The translations under genes and the position numbers were made by a program. Of a stretch of DNA of 54,777 nt, positions 43,276 to 51,058 are shown piece after piece. This stretch comes from SG8-32-3 sp964514055 (lineage in GTDB: Archaea > Thermoproteota > Bathyarchaeia > Bathyarchaeales > Bathycorpusculaceae). The stretch spans positions 1 to 54,777 of the forward strand of contig CAZEPB010000011.1 of NCBI GenBank assembly GCA_964514055.1, written 5' to 3'. The notes beneath the pieces are model-generated. The model did no database searches. It saw only the letters and a list, made by a program, of their open reading frames with translations, and was not told the DNA's origin. Positions within the stretch are counted from its first letter, which is position 1, and every line of letters begins with the position of its first letter.

Positions 43276-43335
43276 TCTATACCCCCCTTATATGGAGCAT
43301 ACGGTTAGAGCGCTTTGCAGAAACTAAGGGGTTCT
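43276..43335 (-). promoter_or_regulatory. Recurring promoter module, copy 4, at the left end of the element
   Basis: Minus-strand CCATATAAGGGGGGTATAG at 43294-43276 with palindrome AGAAAC (43319-43324) and GTTCT (43331-43335) upstream of it. It points at the NIP7-like gene end and would make an antisense or short RNA. An E-like repeat covers 43305-43328. Confidence 0.5.
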
Positions 43336-43391
43336 ACGGTATGACCGAAAGTTTTAGAGAGTTAAATAAACAATAGGAGAGTGAAGATTAC

Positions 43392-44546
43392 ATGACTAAC
43401 AAAGAATGGCAAAAAGACCCTTTCGTTATTGAGTGGCTTTCGAAGGTCGGAAAGCGCACTCAGAAAAATTACAAAGAACGCTATCCAAAATGGTTAGCCT
43501 TCATTCAGATGTCACCAACAGAGCAATTCCAGAAAAGAGTTAAAGACTTGCAGAGCACAAACCCGAAAGTAAGAGGATTCTTTGAAGATAAGGTCGTTGA
43601 ATTCAAAAACGCCTTAGTTGCTCAAAACTATAAAGCCTCAACGGTTCAATGTACTCTAACACCAGTGTTAAGCTTTTTCAGTGCGCACAGAGTGCCTTTA
43701 CGGTTCAAACGTGGAGAGTTGAAAGTCGAAGTGAAAGCAGAGGATAAGGTTGTCAAAGAGTGGATTCCCGACAACCAACAAATGAAACAAATCTATCAGC
43801 ATGGTGACGCGAGAGACCGAGCGCTCTTACTTGTGCTATATCAAAGCGGATTCAGCGAAACCGATGTAAGCAGTTTAAACATTGAAGATTTGCCGAAAAT
43901 CACAGAAACAGAAGGACATTATCCTATAACGATGTACCGTGAAAAAACCAATGTTTTGCAGAGAACATGCATAAGCGAAGAGTGTGTGCACGACATCAAA
44001 GCCATGCTCGAGGAAAGAGGCAACCCAACAAAAGGCGCCTTATTCATAAGCCAAAAGGGAAAGCGTCTTACTGTGCGATTCATAAATGACGCCATTAAAA
44101 CCATGGTTGAAAAGACTTACGGAGAAGAACAAGCGGAGAAGTTCAAAACCAAAAGCCTTAGAGATGCCTACAATGACGCCTTACTGAGAGCTAAATTAAC
44201 TCAAGAAATCAAAGATACTCTTTTCGGTCACAAACGCAAAGGTGCAAGAAGCAAATACGCGGTTTCTCAAGCCACAATCATAGACGCCTATAACACAGCT
44301 TTCCAATTTATGACCGTTAACCACGGCACACAAGCGAGAAAAGACATTGAAACTATGCGTTCACAAGTAACCGCTCAGAACAGAGAAATTCAAGTTTTAA
44401 GAGACATTTTGCTGTCACTGATTAGCAGAGAGAAACTTGAAGAATTAGTCACGGCAAAAGTGCACATGACAGGCGACTATGGCAAATTCGACATCAAGAA
44501 ACTTAGCGATAAAGAACTCTTAGAACTCTACAAAAGAACCCTATAA
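43392..44546 (+). CDS. Tyrosine recombinase/integrase
   Basis: 384 residues. N-terminal SAM-like core-binding domain (residues about 10-105), catalytic domain from about 125, and a C-terminal coiled coil (VTAQNREIQVLRDILLSLISREKLEELVTAKV). It keeps SLRDAYNDALL (second Arg), LFGHKRKGARSKYAV (His box and likely Tyr), but the first Arg box reads QSGFSETDVSSL where GxRxxE is usual, so the Arg is replaced. GGAG lies 12 bases before the ATG. It likely integrates the element at 43.3-53.7 kb, if still active. Confidence 0.83.
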   Translation: MTNKEWQKDPFVIEWLSKVGKRTQKNYKERYPKWLAFIQMSPTEQFQKRVKDLQSTNPKVRGFFEDKVVEFKNALVAQNYKASTVQCTLTPVLSFFSAHRVPLRFKRGELKVEVKAEDKVVKEWIPDNQQMKQIYQHGDARDRALLLVLYQSGFSETDVSSLNIEDLPKITETEGHYPITMYREKTNVLQRTCISEECVHDIKAMLEERGNPTKGALFISQKGKRLTVRFINDAIKTMVEKTYGEEQAEKFKTKSLRDAYNDALLRAKLTQEIKDTLFGHKRKGARSKYAVSQATIIDAYNTAFQFMTVNHGTQARKDIETMRSQVTAQNREIQVLRDILLSLISREKLEELVTAKVHMTGDYGKFDIKKLSDKELLELYKRTL

Positions 44547-44905
44547 TTCCCTTCTTTTCTTATCTCAAACCTTTTTCTCAATTATTCTTTACACATATAG
44601 GATTGACACAATTACCCAGAGCATAGCCCATATCCATTGTAACGGTTAATCTGTATGGATGTTAGAATTTTTACTAAGGCAAAAAATTATTCGTTTTTTC
44701 ATAGAAAAACCACAAAGTTAACGGTCTTTCCGTAGTCTCTCGATTGAGGGAATACGGTTATTTTTGGCAAAAGCCATGCTTCGATTGAAAACAACCAATA
44801 AAAACAGATTAATATGGCAAAAAAAGCGAAAAATTCACTCCCCTACCGATTTAAGCATTAATCTGAGTTCGATTGCTAAGGCATAGCCCTAACACAGTGA
44901 GACGC
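44547..44905. other. Non-coding AT-rich interval after the recombinase
   Basis: No gene. It contains a 11-bp hairpin CCGTA-G-TCTCTC-GATT-GAGGGA-A-TACGG at 44730-44757 followed by TTATTTTTGG, terminator-like, and ACTCCCCTACC at 44837-44847, a motif also found after two membrane genes. Confidence 0.6.
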
Positions 44906-45124
44906 TTATTCTAAGACTGTGATTTCTTTTGCCTTAGCTTTTTCATGTAGCTCTGTGAGTGCTCTTTCAAGAAGCACGCTTACATATTCGTTGTAGCTGT
45001 TGAACTTCTCGAAGTTGTGGAATCCGTCAACAAAATCGCATAGGTCACGGTCAACCATGATTCGTATTTCTTTATAGTGTGCTCTGTCATGGAATTTTTT
45101 GTCTCTGAAACTTTCCGCATTCAC
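44906..45124 (-). CDS. Small DNA-binding-like protein (72 residues, possible ribbon-helix-helix)
   Basis: YKEIRIMVDRDLCDFVDGF...SYNEYVSVLLERALTEL has the strand-helix-helix layout of ribbon-helix-helix repressors. GTG start with GAGGTGA seven bases upstream, which overlaps the stop of the preceding gene, so translation is coupled. Last gene of the minus operon. Could repress element promoters; inference only. Confidence 0.55.
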   Translation of the reverse strand: MNAESFRDKKFHDRAHYKEIRIMVDRDLCDFVDGFHNFEKFNSYNEYVSVLLERALTELHEKAKAKEITVLE

Positions 45125-45130
45125 GCTTTT

Positions 45131-45565
45131 TCACCTCACCAAATCCTTAAGTTTCACGCTGTAGCTTCCAAGTCGATTCTCATGTTTTGGCTTAAACCTT
45201 AATGCTCCATGCGGTTCTCTGAGTTTAGGCGCTTTTTTGCGCTTCCGTCCTAACCCAAAATTTACAGGTTTAGGCTTAGGTTTAGCTGTTAAAATGGCGA
45301 TTCTTCTTTCAATCTCAGCTTTTATTTCAGCATCATTGCCGTATTCAGTTAAGGCGTCACGGAGCAACTTGAGAGCTAACTCTTTGTTTTCTCCAAAAAA
45401 TTTAAGGAACCTCTTGCTGTGTTTCAAGTCAACAGGCAGAGTACACACATAACCTATCGGATAAGGCGCTTCTTTTTCAGCGTCAACCACGACAAAATGA
45501 AACTCAGTATATTTTCGCTTTCCTCTATGCCTCTGCCTTTTGAAAATATACAGCTTAGGAACCAT
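45131..45565 (-). CDS. Basic protein of unknown function (144 residues)
   Basis: N-terminal part (KRKYTEFHFVVVDAEKEAPYPIGYV) is beta-rich; the C-terminal half (KPKPKPVNFGLGRKRKKAPKLREPHG) is strongly basic. It probably contacts nucleic acid. It overlaps the preceding 44-residue gene by 11 bases. No family recognised. Confidence 0.6.
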   Translation of the reverse strand: MVPKLYIFKRQRHRGKRKYTEFHFVVVDAEKEAPYPIGYVCTLPVDLKHSKRFLKFFGENKELALKLLRDALTEYGNDAEIKAEIERRIAILTAKPKPKPVNFGLGRKRKKAPKLREPHGALRFKPKHENRLGSYSVKLKDLVR

Positions 45566-45689
45566 GTTCCAGCGCCTCTATTTCAGCTTTGATTTCACGG
45601 CAAAAACGACCGTTAGCTTCCACTATACTTTTTCGAATAAACAATTGTTTTCTGAGCATTTCAAGCCGTTCTTTTTTGGTTTTCGCCAT
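45555..45689 (-). CDS. Small coiled-coil protein (44 residues)
   Basis: Reads MAKTKKERLEMLRKQLFIRK and continues as one amphipathic helix (EIKAEIEALEHGS). It overlaps the next gene by 11 bases in the operon direction, which supports it. No family recognised. Confidence 0.5.
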   Translation of the reverse strand: MAKTKKERLEMLRKQLFIRKSIVEANGRFCREIKAEIEALEHGS

Positions 45690-45731
45690 GTTTATCGCCT
45701 TAAATTTGAAATGGGTTGGATTGGTTGCGGC

Positions 45732-45848
45732 TTAGACAACCTTTATTATCCATGGAGCAATGGCACCAGCCCATGGTACTTCTGTACCTTTGAAATGAGC
45801 CGCATGGTTAGTGCATCTCGCATCCACAAGGAAAGCGAACTTAGCCAC
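45732..45848 (-). CDS. Doubtful small ORF (38 residues)
   Basis: GTG start, MAKFAFLVDARCTNHAAHFK. Direction agrees with the operon but there is no clear ribosome site, and a plus-strand frame overlaps it. Listed because the 45.7-45.98 kb gap has no other gene. Confidence 0.2.
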   Translation of the reverse strand: MAKFAFLVDARCTNHAAHFKGTEVPWAGAIAPWIIKVV

Positions 45849-45908
45849 GGATTCTAACCGTCGTTCACACGGCTCAAGTGTCTTGCGACTGTGAAAGTGT
45901 CAGGGAAA

Positions 45909-45970
45909 AGAGCGGATTTATGGAAGGTAAGAAGCACCTTGCCATGCGTTACCACATGGCTTACCGCTCT
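45909..45970 (-). ncRNA. Candidate structured element with three-way junction
   Basis: Closing stem AGAGCGG/CCGCTCT (45909-45915 with 45964-45970), an inner 6-bp stem GCCATG/CATGGC (45941-45946, 45955-45960) and a 5-bp stem AAGGT/ACCTT (45924-45928, 45936-45940). It lies between 45986 and 45689 in the minus operon, so it may be a leader or processing element. Found by eye. Confidence 0.4.
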
Positions 45971-45985
45971 AAACCGTGACTTTGA

Positions 45986-46258
45986 TTAGACTGTATATGA
46001 TGGTGTTTTGTCGGTTTTAGCGCCTTTAATTGCTTCTCCAGCGTCAAGGGTCAATCGGAAATACCACATCAAATAGACAATTAGCTCTAAGCGCTCTTTC
46101 GGTTTCAAATTAACTAAGTCTCTGTATGGAAAAGTGACTTTCCACTTCATAGGGTCATCTGTGCGTTTAAGGCTAACCTTTGTCAATAGCCGCTCCAAAA
46201 CATCTGAAAGCTTCGTGTCATCTGATACGTCGATTTCAAGTGTTTTGTATTCTTGCAT
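45986..46258 (-). CDS. Hypothetical protein (90 residues)
   Basis: Acidic N-terminus and a helical middle (LKPKERLELIVYLMWYFRLTLDAGEAI). Starts two bases after the preceding gene's stop. No family recognised. Confidence 0.55.
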   Translation of the reverse strand: MQEYKTLEIDVSDDTKLSDVLERLLTKVSLKRTDDPMKWKVTFPYRDLVNLKPKERLELIVYLMWYFRLTLDAGEAIKGAKTDKTPSYTV

Positions 46259-46260
46259 AG

Positions 46261-46860
46261 CTAAACTACCTCAAAGCCTTTAAGGTAAAGCGCTACGTCC
46301 ATAGAACCTACACGACCTAACCGCTTGAGAATTTGAATTGCTTTCTTCTTAGTGACTTTCTTTTCTGAAACTAACTTTACCCACGGGGAAACATTGCCTT
46401 CACGGTCGGCATGAGTCTGTATCGGACCTGAAGCGCTTCTGCCATACTTGCACGCCATAACCCAGCAGATTGTAAAAATTCCGCTCGGCATCGCTCTGAA
46501 GTAATGATGATTTGAACCGCAATTGTTGTGAGCACAAATATTGCACGGATGATGCGCAACGTATTTCTTGACATCAACTTCGAATATTTGATGGAACAAT
46601 CGCTTCTCAAGTTTGCCGTGGTTGCGCGGGTTCGCAACGGAAATCAAGATAATATCTTCAAACTTTACGGTTTTAGCCCAACCCATTTCTTCTGGAGTTT
46701 TCTTTATTGGTTCAGGTGTGTACTCTCGTTTGACTTTGCGCTTGACAACTTTACCACTCGGCAATTTGATGGGTTCTTCATCCTCATAGATTACCTTCGC
46801 TTGGTCAACCAAATAGAAGTCTTTTTCGGCTTTGTCAATTCCAAAACTTGAAACAACCAT
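46261..46860 (-). CDS. Hypothetical Cys/His-rich protein (199 residues)
   Basis: Has HHPCNICAHNNCGSNHHYF around residues 103-121, with a C-x2-C-x4-C plus paired His cluster likely to hold zinc, then SGIFTICWVMACKYG. The C-terminus (KKAIQILKRLGRVGSMDVALYLKGFE) could be a small helix-turn-helix. A nucleic-acid role is likely. It lies in a tight operon (two-base gaps). Family not recognised. Confidence 0.6.
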   Translation of the reverse strand: MVVSSFGIDKAEKDFYLVDQAKVIYEDEEPIKLPSGKVVKRKVKREYTPEPIKKTPEEMGWAKTVKFEDIILISVANPRNHGKLEKRLFHQIFEVDVKKYVAHHPCNICAHNNCGSNHHYFRAMPSGIFTICWVMACKYGRSASGPIQTHADREGNVSPWVKLVSEKKVTKKKAIQILKRLGRVGSMDVALYLKGFEVV

Positions 46861-46862
46861 TT

Positions 46863-47456
46863 TTATTCAACATCCCAATTTATATTTCCAGATTTTTTCC
46901 GTTTTTCAACTTTTTCATTCATTAATTTGTGAAGGTCAAGCTCAAATTCGAAGTTGTGGCTTTTCCTCTCTTTTGCCATCTTCTCTAAGAGTTTCTTCTG
47001 GATTTCTTCCGCTTCTGCTCTGACTTCTGGAATTTCGCTATGTGTCCTTTGCCGTAAATCTTCCATCATATCTGCAACGCTATCGTATTCCTTAACATGG
47101 CTTATTTGACCGCTCGGTTCACCACTCAAAGGCGCTTTTCCAGAACCGCCACTACCTAATTCTGGATTCAAATCTGGGTTTTGATGGGTTTCTTCACCTT
47201 TTGCGAGTTTCCAGCCTTCTAACGCTTCTGGTGTGTTGATTGAATCTGGAGCGCCAGCCTCTTTTTTGGCTTTGTTAAATGCCGCTTCTGCCGCTAATTC
47301 AAGCTTTGCTACAGCATCATCCCGTTCCATGCGTAAGCGCTCGGTTTCAGAGCTATTTCCAGAATCAGGGTCTATTTGGTCTAATTTTGCGTCGATTAAC
47401 TCTTTTGCCTTCTTTAGCTGTTTAGCGTTGTTTGCGTCAATTTCTAAATCAGTCAT
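46863..47456 (-). CDS. Coiled-coil protein (197 residues)
   Basis: N-terminal helices (AKQLKKAKELIDAKL, SETERLRMERDDAVAKLELAAEAAF), a Gly/Ser-rich disordered linker and a C-terminal coiled coil (EAEEIQKKLLEKMAKERK). Overlaps the upstream gene by four bases (ATGA). Probably structural or a scaffold; unknown family. Confidence 0.6.
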   Translation of the reverse strand: MTDLEIDANNAKQLKKAKELIDAKLDQIDPDSGNSSETERLRMERDDAVAKLELAAEAAFNKAKKEAGAPDSINTPEALEGWKLAKGEETHQNPDLNPELGSGGSGKAPLSGEPSGQISHVKEYDSVADMMEDLRQRTHSEIPEVRAEAEEIQKKLLEKMAKERKSHNFEFELDLHKLMNEKVEKRKKSGNINWDVE

Positions 47457-47764
47457 TTTTCAACACCTGTTTTCTTAGCGATTTCTGAGACGCTCGGTTC
47501 TGGGCTATCCATATCGACACGCTCAGAAACAACTTTGAGTTTTGGCAAAAACATGACTTCCAGCTTATTCCCTGTTTGTTTCGTTGACATCTGCCAATTG
47601 AAGCAAAGTTCACCATGATGCTGAACGCTTCGTTTCATAGTTTCTTCGAGTGAGGTCATTAAGTCGTGGAAAAACTGAGATTTCTCTTTACCGAGTAAGC
47701 TACAGATTACAGTGTATCTGTCGAAATCGGCTTCAAACACGCTTATTCCGTTGTAACCTTTCAT
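47453..47764 (-). CDS. Hypothetical protein (103 residues), first gene of the minus operon
   Basis: Mixed alpha-beta; FDRYTVICSLLGKEKSQFFHDLMTSLEETMKRSVQHHGEL suggests a helical core. ATG at 47764, with a TATA-like TTTTATATATAAG at 47840-47828 giving a leader of about 40 bases. No family recognised. Confidence 0.6.
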   Translation of the reverse strand: MKGYNGISVFEADFDRYTVICSLLGKEKSQFFHDLMTSLEETMKRSVQHHGELCFNWQMSTKQTGNKLEVMFLPKLKVVSERVDMDSPEPSVSEIAKKTGVEK

Positions 47765-47827
47765 TTCTATTCACCGTTTGTTAAATCCTCTTGTTTTTGA
47801 GGTTTTCTGTATGTAAATATATCAGCA

Positions 47828-47840
47828 CTTATATATAAAA
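47828..47840 (-). promoter_or_regulatory. TATA box of the minus-strand element operon
   Basis: Minus-strand TTTTATATATAAG, 64-76 bases before the ATG of the first gene. Confidence 0.55.
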
Positions 47841-47968
47841 GTTATGCCGAAAAGCCCAGAAAACGCTTATTTTTCTGATAAAAGCATGGAAAAGGCGCCA
47901 AAACTTTAAAGGATTCCATTCGAAAATCGTTTCTGGAAATCGCCCGCGCAACTCGATTTAATGCCATT

Positions 47969-47982
47969 TCATCACGTGATGA
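47969..47982. promoter_or_regulatory. Perfect 14-bp palindrome, possible operator
   Basis: TCATCACGTGATGA, in the divergent region between the minus operon and the plus-strand regulator gene. Two copies of GAATTGAGCTT follow at about 47991 and 48021. Confidence 0.4.
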
Positions 47983-48185
47983 CAAGGCAGAATTGAGCTT
48001 TTCGAGAGCCGTTAAGCACGAATTGAGCTTATTTTAACCAAAACACTTATATTTGAGTAGCTACCCTTTATTGAGTAGTGTTCGTTTGAGCGTTTAGGAC
48101 ACAAAGCCTTACCAATCATTTTCCACTGAAACGCTCCGCTTTCCTATTCAATTTTTAACCTCTTATGAGCAGAGAGAAAAGCCAA

Positions 48186-48230
48186 AATGTTAGAAATAGT
48201 TAACAAAATATGTGATACATTTCTAACATT
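48186..48230. promoter_or_regulatory. 12-bp inverted repeat, likely operator of the 48318 gene
   Basis: AATGTTAGAAAT at 48186-48197 and ATTTCTAACATT at 48219-48230 are exact inverted copies 21 bases apart. The right arm ends next to the TATA-like TTCTTATATATAAG at 48239-48252, so a dimeric protein could block or recruit TFB. The 16-base TTAGAAATAGTTAACA inside it also occurs at 23437-23452. Confidence 0.55.
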
Positions 48231-48317
48231 CGGAATAATTCTTATATATAAGCTTTGCGGTAGTTTACATGTTCACAAAGGCTATTTTTAGCCTCATAGC
48301 TGAACAGGAAAGCGTAA

Positions 48318-48767
48318 ATGAGACAGATTCAGAAATTGCTAAGACTACTTAGTGCTTTAATTGAATATGACAAATTCTATAGGGAAAACCACGAAAGCTT
48401 CCCAGATTACGCTCAGACGCCATGCACACGAAAGAATTTAATGGTAAACGTGAAAGGCGCCTTAAAATGCGCTCGATTAACCGCTTACGATGCAATAGAC
48501 CTACTTGAATTCGAAGGATTCATACGCCTTAGCTCAGCAACACCAACAGTCAACCGAAGCAGCCTCTACCTTCTTAACATGCCACTGATTAAAGCAGAAT
48601 ACACCAAAATCATGGAAAACTCACAGAGAATACAACCGCACACTTACACAAATCCAACTGACTTGAAGGAACTTTATCATTCGTTAAGCACGATTGAGTC
48701 TCAAAAGTCAGTGACGGATAAGAGAAGCAAAGTCTCTCAAAAGGCAATCACTGCAACTGGTCAATAA
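48318..48767 (+). CDS. Winged-helix-like regulator (149 residues)
   Basis: Helical N-terminal half (LLRLLSALIEYDKFYREN, NVKGALKCARLTAYDAIDLLEFEGFIRLSSATPT) reads like a winged helix with a beta wing. The C-terminal third is Ser/Thr-rich. Controlled by the TATA at 48239 and the inverted repeat upstream, so autoregulation is plausible. It may also act with the adjacent iterons as an initiator. Family not certain. Confidence 0.55.
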   Translation: MRQIQKLLRLLSALIEYDKFYRENHESFPDYAQTPCTRKNLMVNVKGALKCARLTAYDAIDLLEFEGFIRLSSATPTVNRSSLYLLNMPLIKAEYTKIMENSQRIQPHTYTNPTDLKELYHSLSTIESQKSVTDKRSKVSQKAITATGQ

Positions 48768-48830
48768 TTCGTTCCAATTAACGGATTAACCTTTCAAAAT
48801 TTCGACCAGTATTTTAGAGGACACTATTAA

Positions 48831-48904
48831 GTTTGTTATTAAGGTTTGTTATTAAGGTTTGTTATTAAGGTTTGTTATTAAGGTTTGTTATTAGTTTGTT
48901 ATTA
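48831..48904 (+). repeat. Iteron-like tandem repeats, 13-bp unit
   Basis: GTTTGTTATTAAG starts at 48831, 48844, 48857 and 48870, followed by two 11-bp versions GTTTGTTATTA at 48883 and 48894. AT-rich iterons next to a regulator gene are typical of plasmid or virus replication origins; a microsatellite is the alternative. Confidence 0.65.
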
Positions 48905-48960
48905 CCTTAGCGCACAGAAAAAAGGTGTGTGTATCTAAAATTTTGAATTTGTACCACAAA

Positions 48961-49578
48961 TTAAGCCTTTTCCGTTTCTTCTTCCAATGGCGTTCTAATA
49001 GGAAGTATTGTCATTGAAAGGGCTAAGAGCACAACTGCAATTATTGTGTAAACAAGAGGTGAGAACAAAAATCCGAAAGGTGCATACGTATCTGTTGGAA
49101 GAAGTTTAGAATTCTTTGCAATATTTGTCATAGCGACAAATATGGAAGCCAATAAAGAACCAAACGTACCAACTGCAACCGCTGACAGAATATATCTTCT
49201 AACTTCGAGGTATTTTGAAGCTTCGATTCTATCAGAAGGGTTTTTAGGTTCATCAAGTAAACTCTTGAAAATAATGTTTTGTTGGTCCCAGATTGAAGAC
49301 ATTAGTTGGGCAAAAACGATTCCGACAAATCCTAATAGAATCCCATCTACTCTAATTAAGATGTCTAACAAGTCATTTGCATTTGAAATAGGCACATAAT
49401 CAGGAAAAGCTCTTACCGTGAAATAAGCTAAAAAGAAAATAACATATACCAAGACAATAGCCACAAGGAAAGCGAGCAAGAACTCTAACGCCATTCTTAC
49501 TCTGTTGACGGGTTTCACCTTATACGTAATACTTAGAGTTTTTTCGACTTTCTCGGTTTTGTCCTTTTTCTCAGTCAT
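48961..49578 (-). CDS. 4-TM membrane protein, related to the one at 20.8 kb
   Basis: 205 residues with helices at about 30-58, 72-92, 127-150 and 172-195. RVDGILLGFVGIVFAQLMSSIWDQQ parallels EAEATVLGFFGIIAVYGLNSI in the 203-residue protein; both have a charged helical stretch between helices 2 and 3. No enzymatic motif. Function unknown. Confidence 0.6.
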   Translation of the reverse strand: MTEKKDKTEKVEKTLSITYKVKPVNRVRMALEFLLAFLVAIVLVYVIFFLAYFTVRAFPDYVPISNANDLLDILIRVDGILLGFVGIVFAQLMSSIWDQQNIIFKSLLDEPKNPSDRIEASKYLEVRRYILSAVAVGTFGSLLASIFVAMTNIAKNSKLLPTDTYAPFGFLFSPLVYTIIAVVLLALSMTILPIRTPLEEETEKA

Positions 49579-49702
49579 GTGAATCTATTCTTAATATTAT
49601 GTGCTTTTATTTTTTTAAATTTTCTATTATCTTTATGATGCCAATTCTGGAAAGTTCAACGCAAAAACTAAAAGCTGAAACATCAATATCGAGAAGACAA
49701 AA

Positions 49703-51058
49703 ATGAAAAGCAAAAAAATACTTGCTGGTGCCCTTGTACTTACACTTATTTTTGTAATTGTTATTGGAATTTACGTTTTCGCTATTTTCACAGATACTCA
49801 AATTTTTTTGTTGAATCCACCAGAAAAACCAAAGACTTTATCGTTCATTCTACTTTATCCATCGGAAAGCGTTTTGTTCCCTGAACTCCCGATTAACACC
49901 ACTGAATACGTAAATCTCAACATTGAGCTAAACTATATTGGCGATGCAATAGCTGAAAGACAACCAGTAAATCTAACAGTTAGCGGATTTATGACCCAAC
50001 CCATGGCAAATAAAACAGACAGGGTTTTTGTAGAATTTAGAGGTGCTGTTCCATATGACAACGGAAGCTCAAGTTATGGTCCATGGTTTTCGGGAGCGGT
50101 ACTCACAATAGACCGTGTTGACGAAGAAGGGCGTTTTCTTCTAACAAATAAGACAGTTACTATCGTTTGGAATGTGCAAGGCGCCTATAATCCTGTGGTA
50201 GCAATTCAGGATAAACACACTGGTGAAAACTTTTTCCAAGAATATCCCGATTTCCCCGTGTATGTCATTGGTTACAGTGATTTTCAACAGGCAAAATCCA
50301 ACAAAATTAATACTGCTCTAAGTTTTGCCGCAGTTGCGCTTTCGTTACTATTGAGCATTGACCTTTTTCTGAGACTGTTTGAACTTCGAGAAAAAAATGA
50401 TTCAAGCCAAAATAGAGATGTCACAAATTTTAAATCTGCATCGCATAAAAAGAGCCTTAACATGGAAAGAGAAGAAAACAAAAATCAAAAAATCAATGAA
50501 AAGAGTTCTAAAACAGAAGAGAAGCAGTTGAAAACAAAATCAAAAAAGGAAGTCTCTCTGAAACAATTCATTGAGGAAAATCATAAATTGTTCACCGTAA
50601 TTGGAGTTATGGGTGGTTTAGCCGCTCTTTTTACAAGGCTTCAAGATGCTGAGTATTTATCCATTCTATCTTTCGTTATTATGCTTATTCTTGATATTCA
50701 ACTATGGTTTGGTTTCCCAAGAAATGAAGAAGCGTCCTTGAGCATAACTGTTTTTGAGATGTTTTTCCAAATATACATATTTGCTATTGGCTACTATCTT
50801 TTTTCGGCGTATTGGGGCATAATTAAGCCATTTTTTGTGCTTATTGTAGCCACTGCGTTATTTGGCTTGTTTGCAGGGCTTCTCATAATAACAATTAGAA
50901 AATACAAAATTAACTTTATAATAAGAGAAGTGACTGGTCAAGGAAAATTAAAAACAGGTGCGCTTAGAGGTCTTATTTCAGGGGGAATAATCGGCGGGTT
51001 GTTTTTGCTTGCTTTTTTCGTTTCACAGTTTATATTAAGTTTAATTGGTTTTTCCTAA
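49703..51058 (+). CDS. Large membrane protein with exposed domain (451 residues)
   Basis: One N-terminal helix (residues 8-30), an exposed beta-rich domain (about 40-200, several glycosylation-type Asn sites), a helix near 207-227, a Lys/Glu-rich cytoplasmic linker (about 235-290), then four to five helices to the end. Start has no clear ribosome site, so it may be leaderless. After the stop comes ACTCCCCTACCCTTT (51075-51089), shared with the 20.8 kb gene. No family recognised. Confidence 0.6.
   Translation: MKSKKILAGALVLTLIFVIVIGIYVFAIFTDTQIFLLNPPEKPKTLSFILLYPSESVLFPELPINTTEYVNLNIELNYIGDAIAERQPVNLTVSGFMTQPMANKTDRVFVEFRGAVPYDNGSSSYGPWFSGAVLTIDRVDEEGRFLLTNKTVTIVWNVQGAYNPVVAIQDKHTGENFFQEYPDFPVYVIGYSDFQQAKSNKINTALSFAAVALSLLLSIDLFLRLFELREKNDSSQNRDVTNFKSASHKKSLNMEREENKNQKINEKSSKTEEKQLKTKSKKEVSLKQFIEENHKLFTVIGVMGGLAALFTRLQDAEYLSILSFVIMLILDIQLWFGFPRNEEASLSITVFEMFFQIYIFAIGYYLFSAYWGIIKPFFVLIVATALFGLFAGLLIITIRKYKINFIIREVTGQGKLKTGALRGLISGGIIGGLFLLAFFVSQFILSLIGFS

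Noticed and set aside
45711..45857. Plus-strand 48-codon frame MGWIGCGLDNLYYPWSNG
   Set aside because: Looks somewhat protein-like but lacks a ribosome site and opposes the operon; kept out of the gene list.
48831..48904. CRISPR-like array
   Set aside because: Repeats of 11-13 bp are tandem with no spacers and no cas genes nearby.
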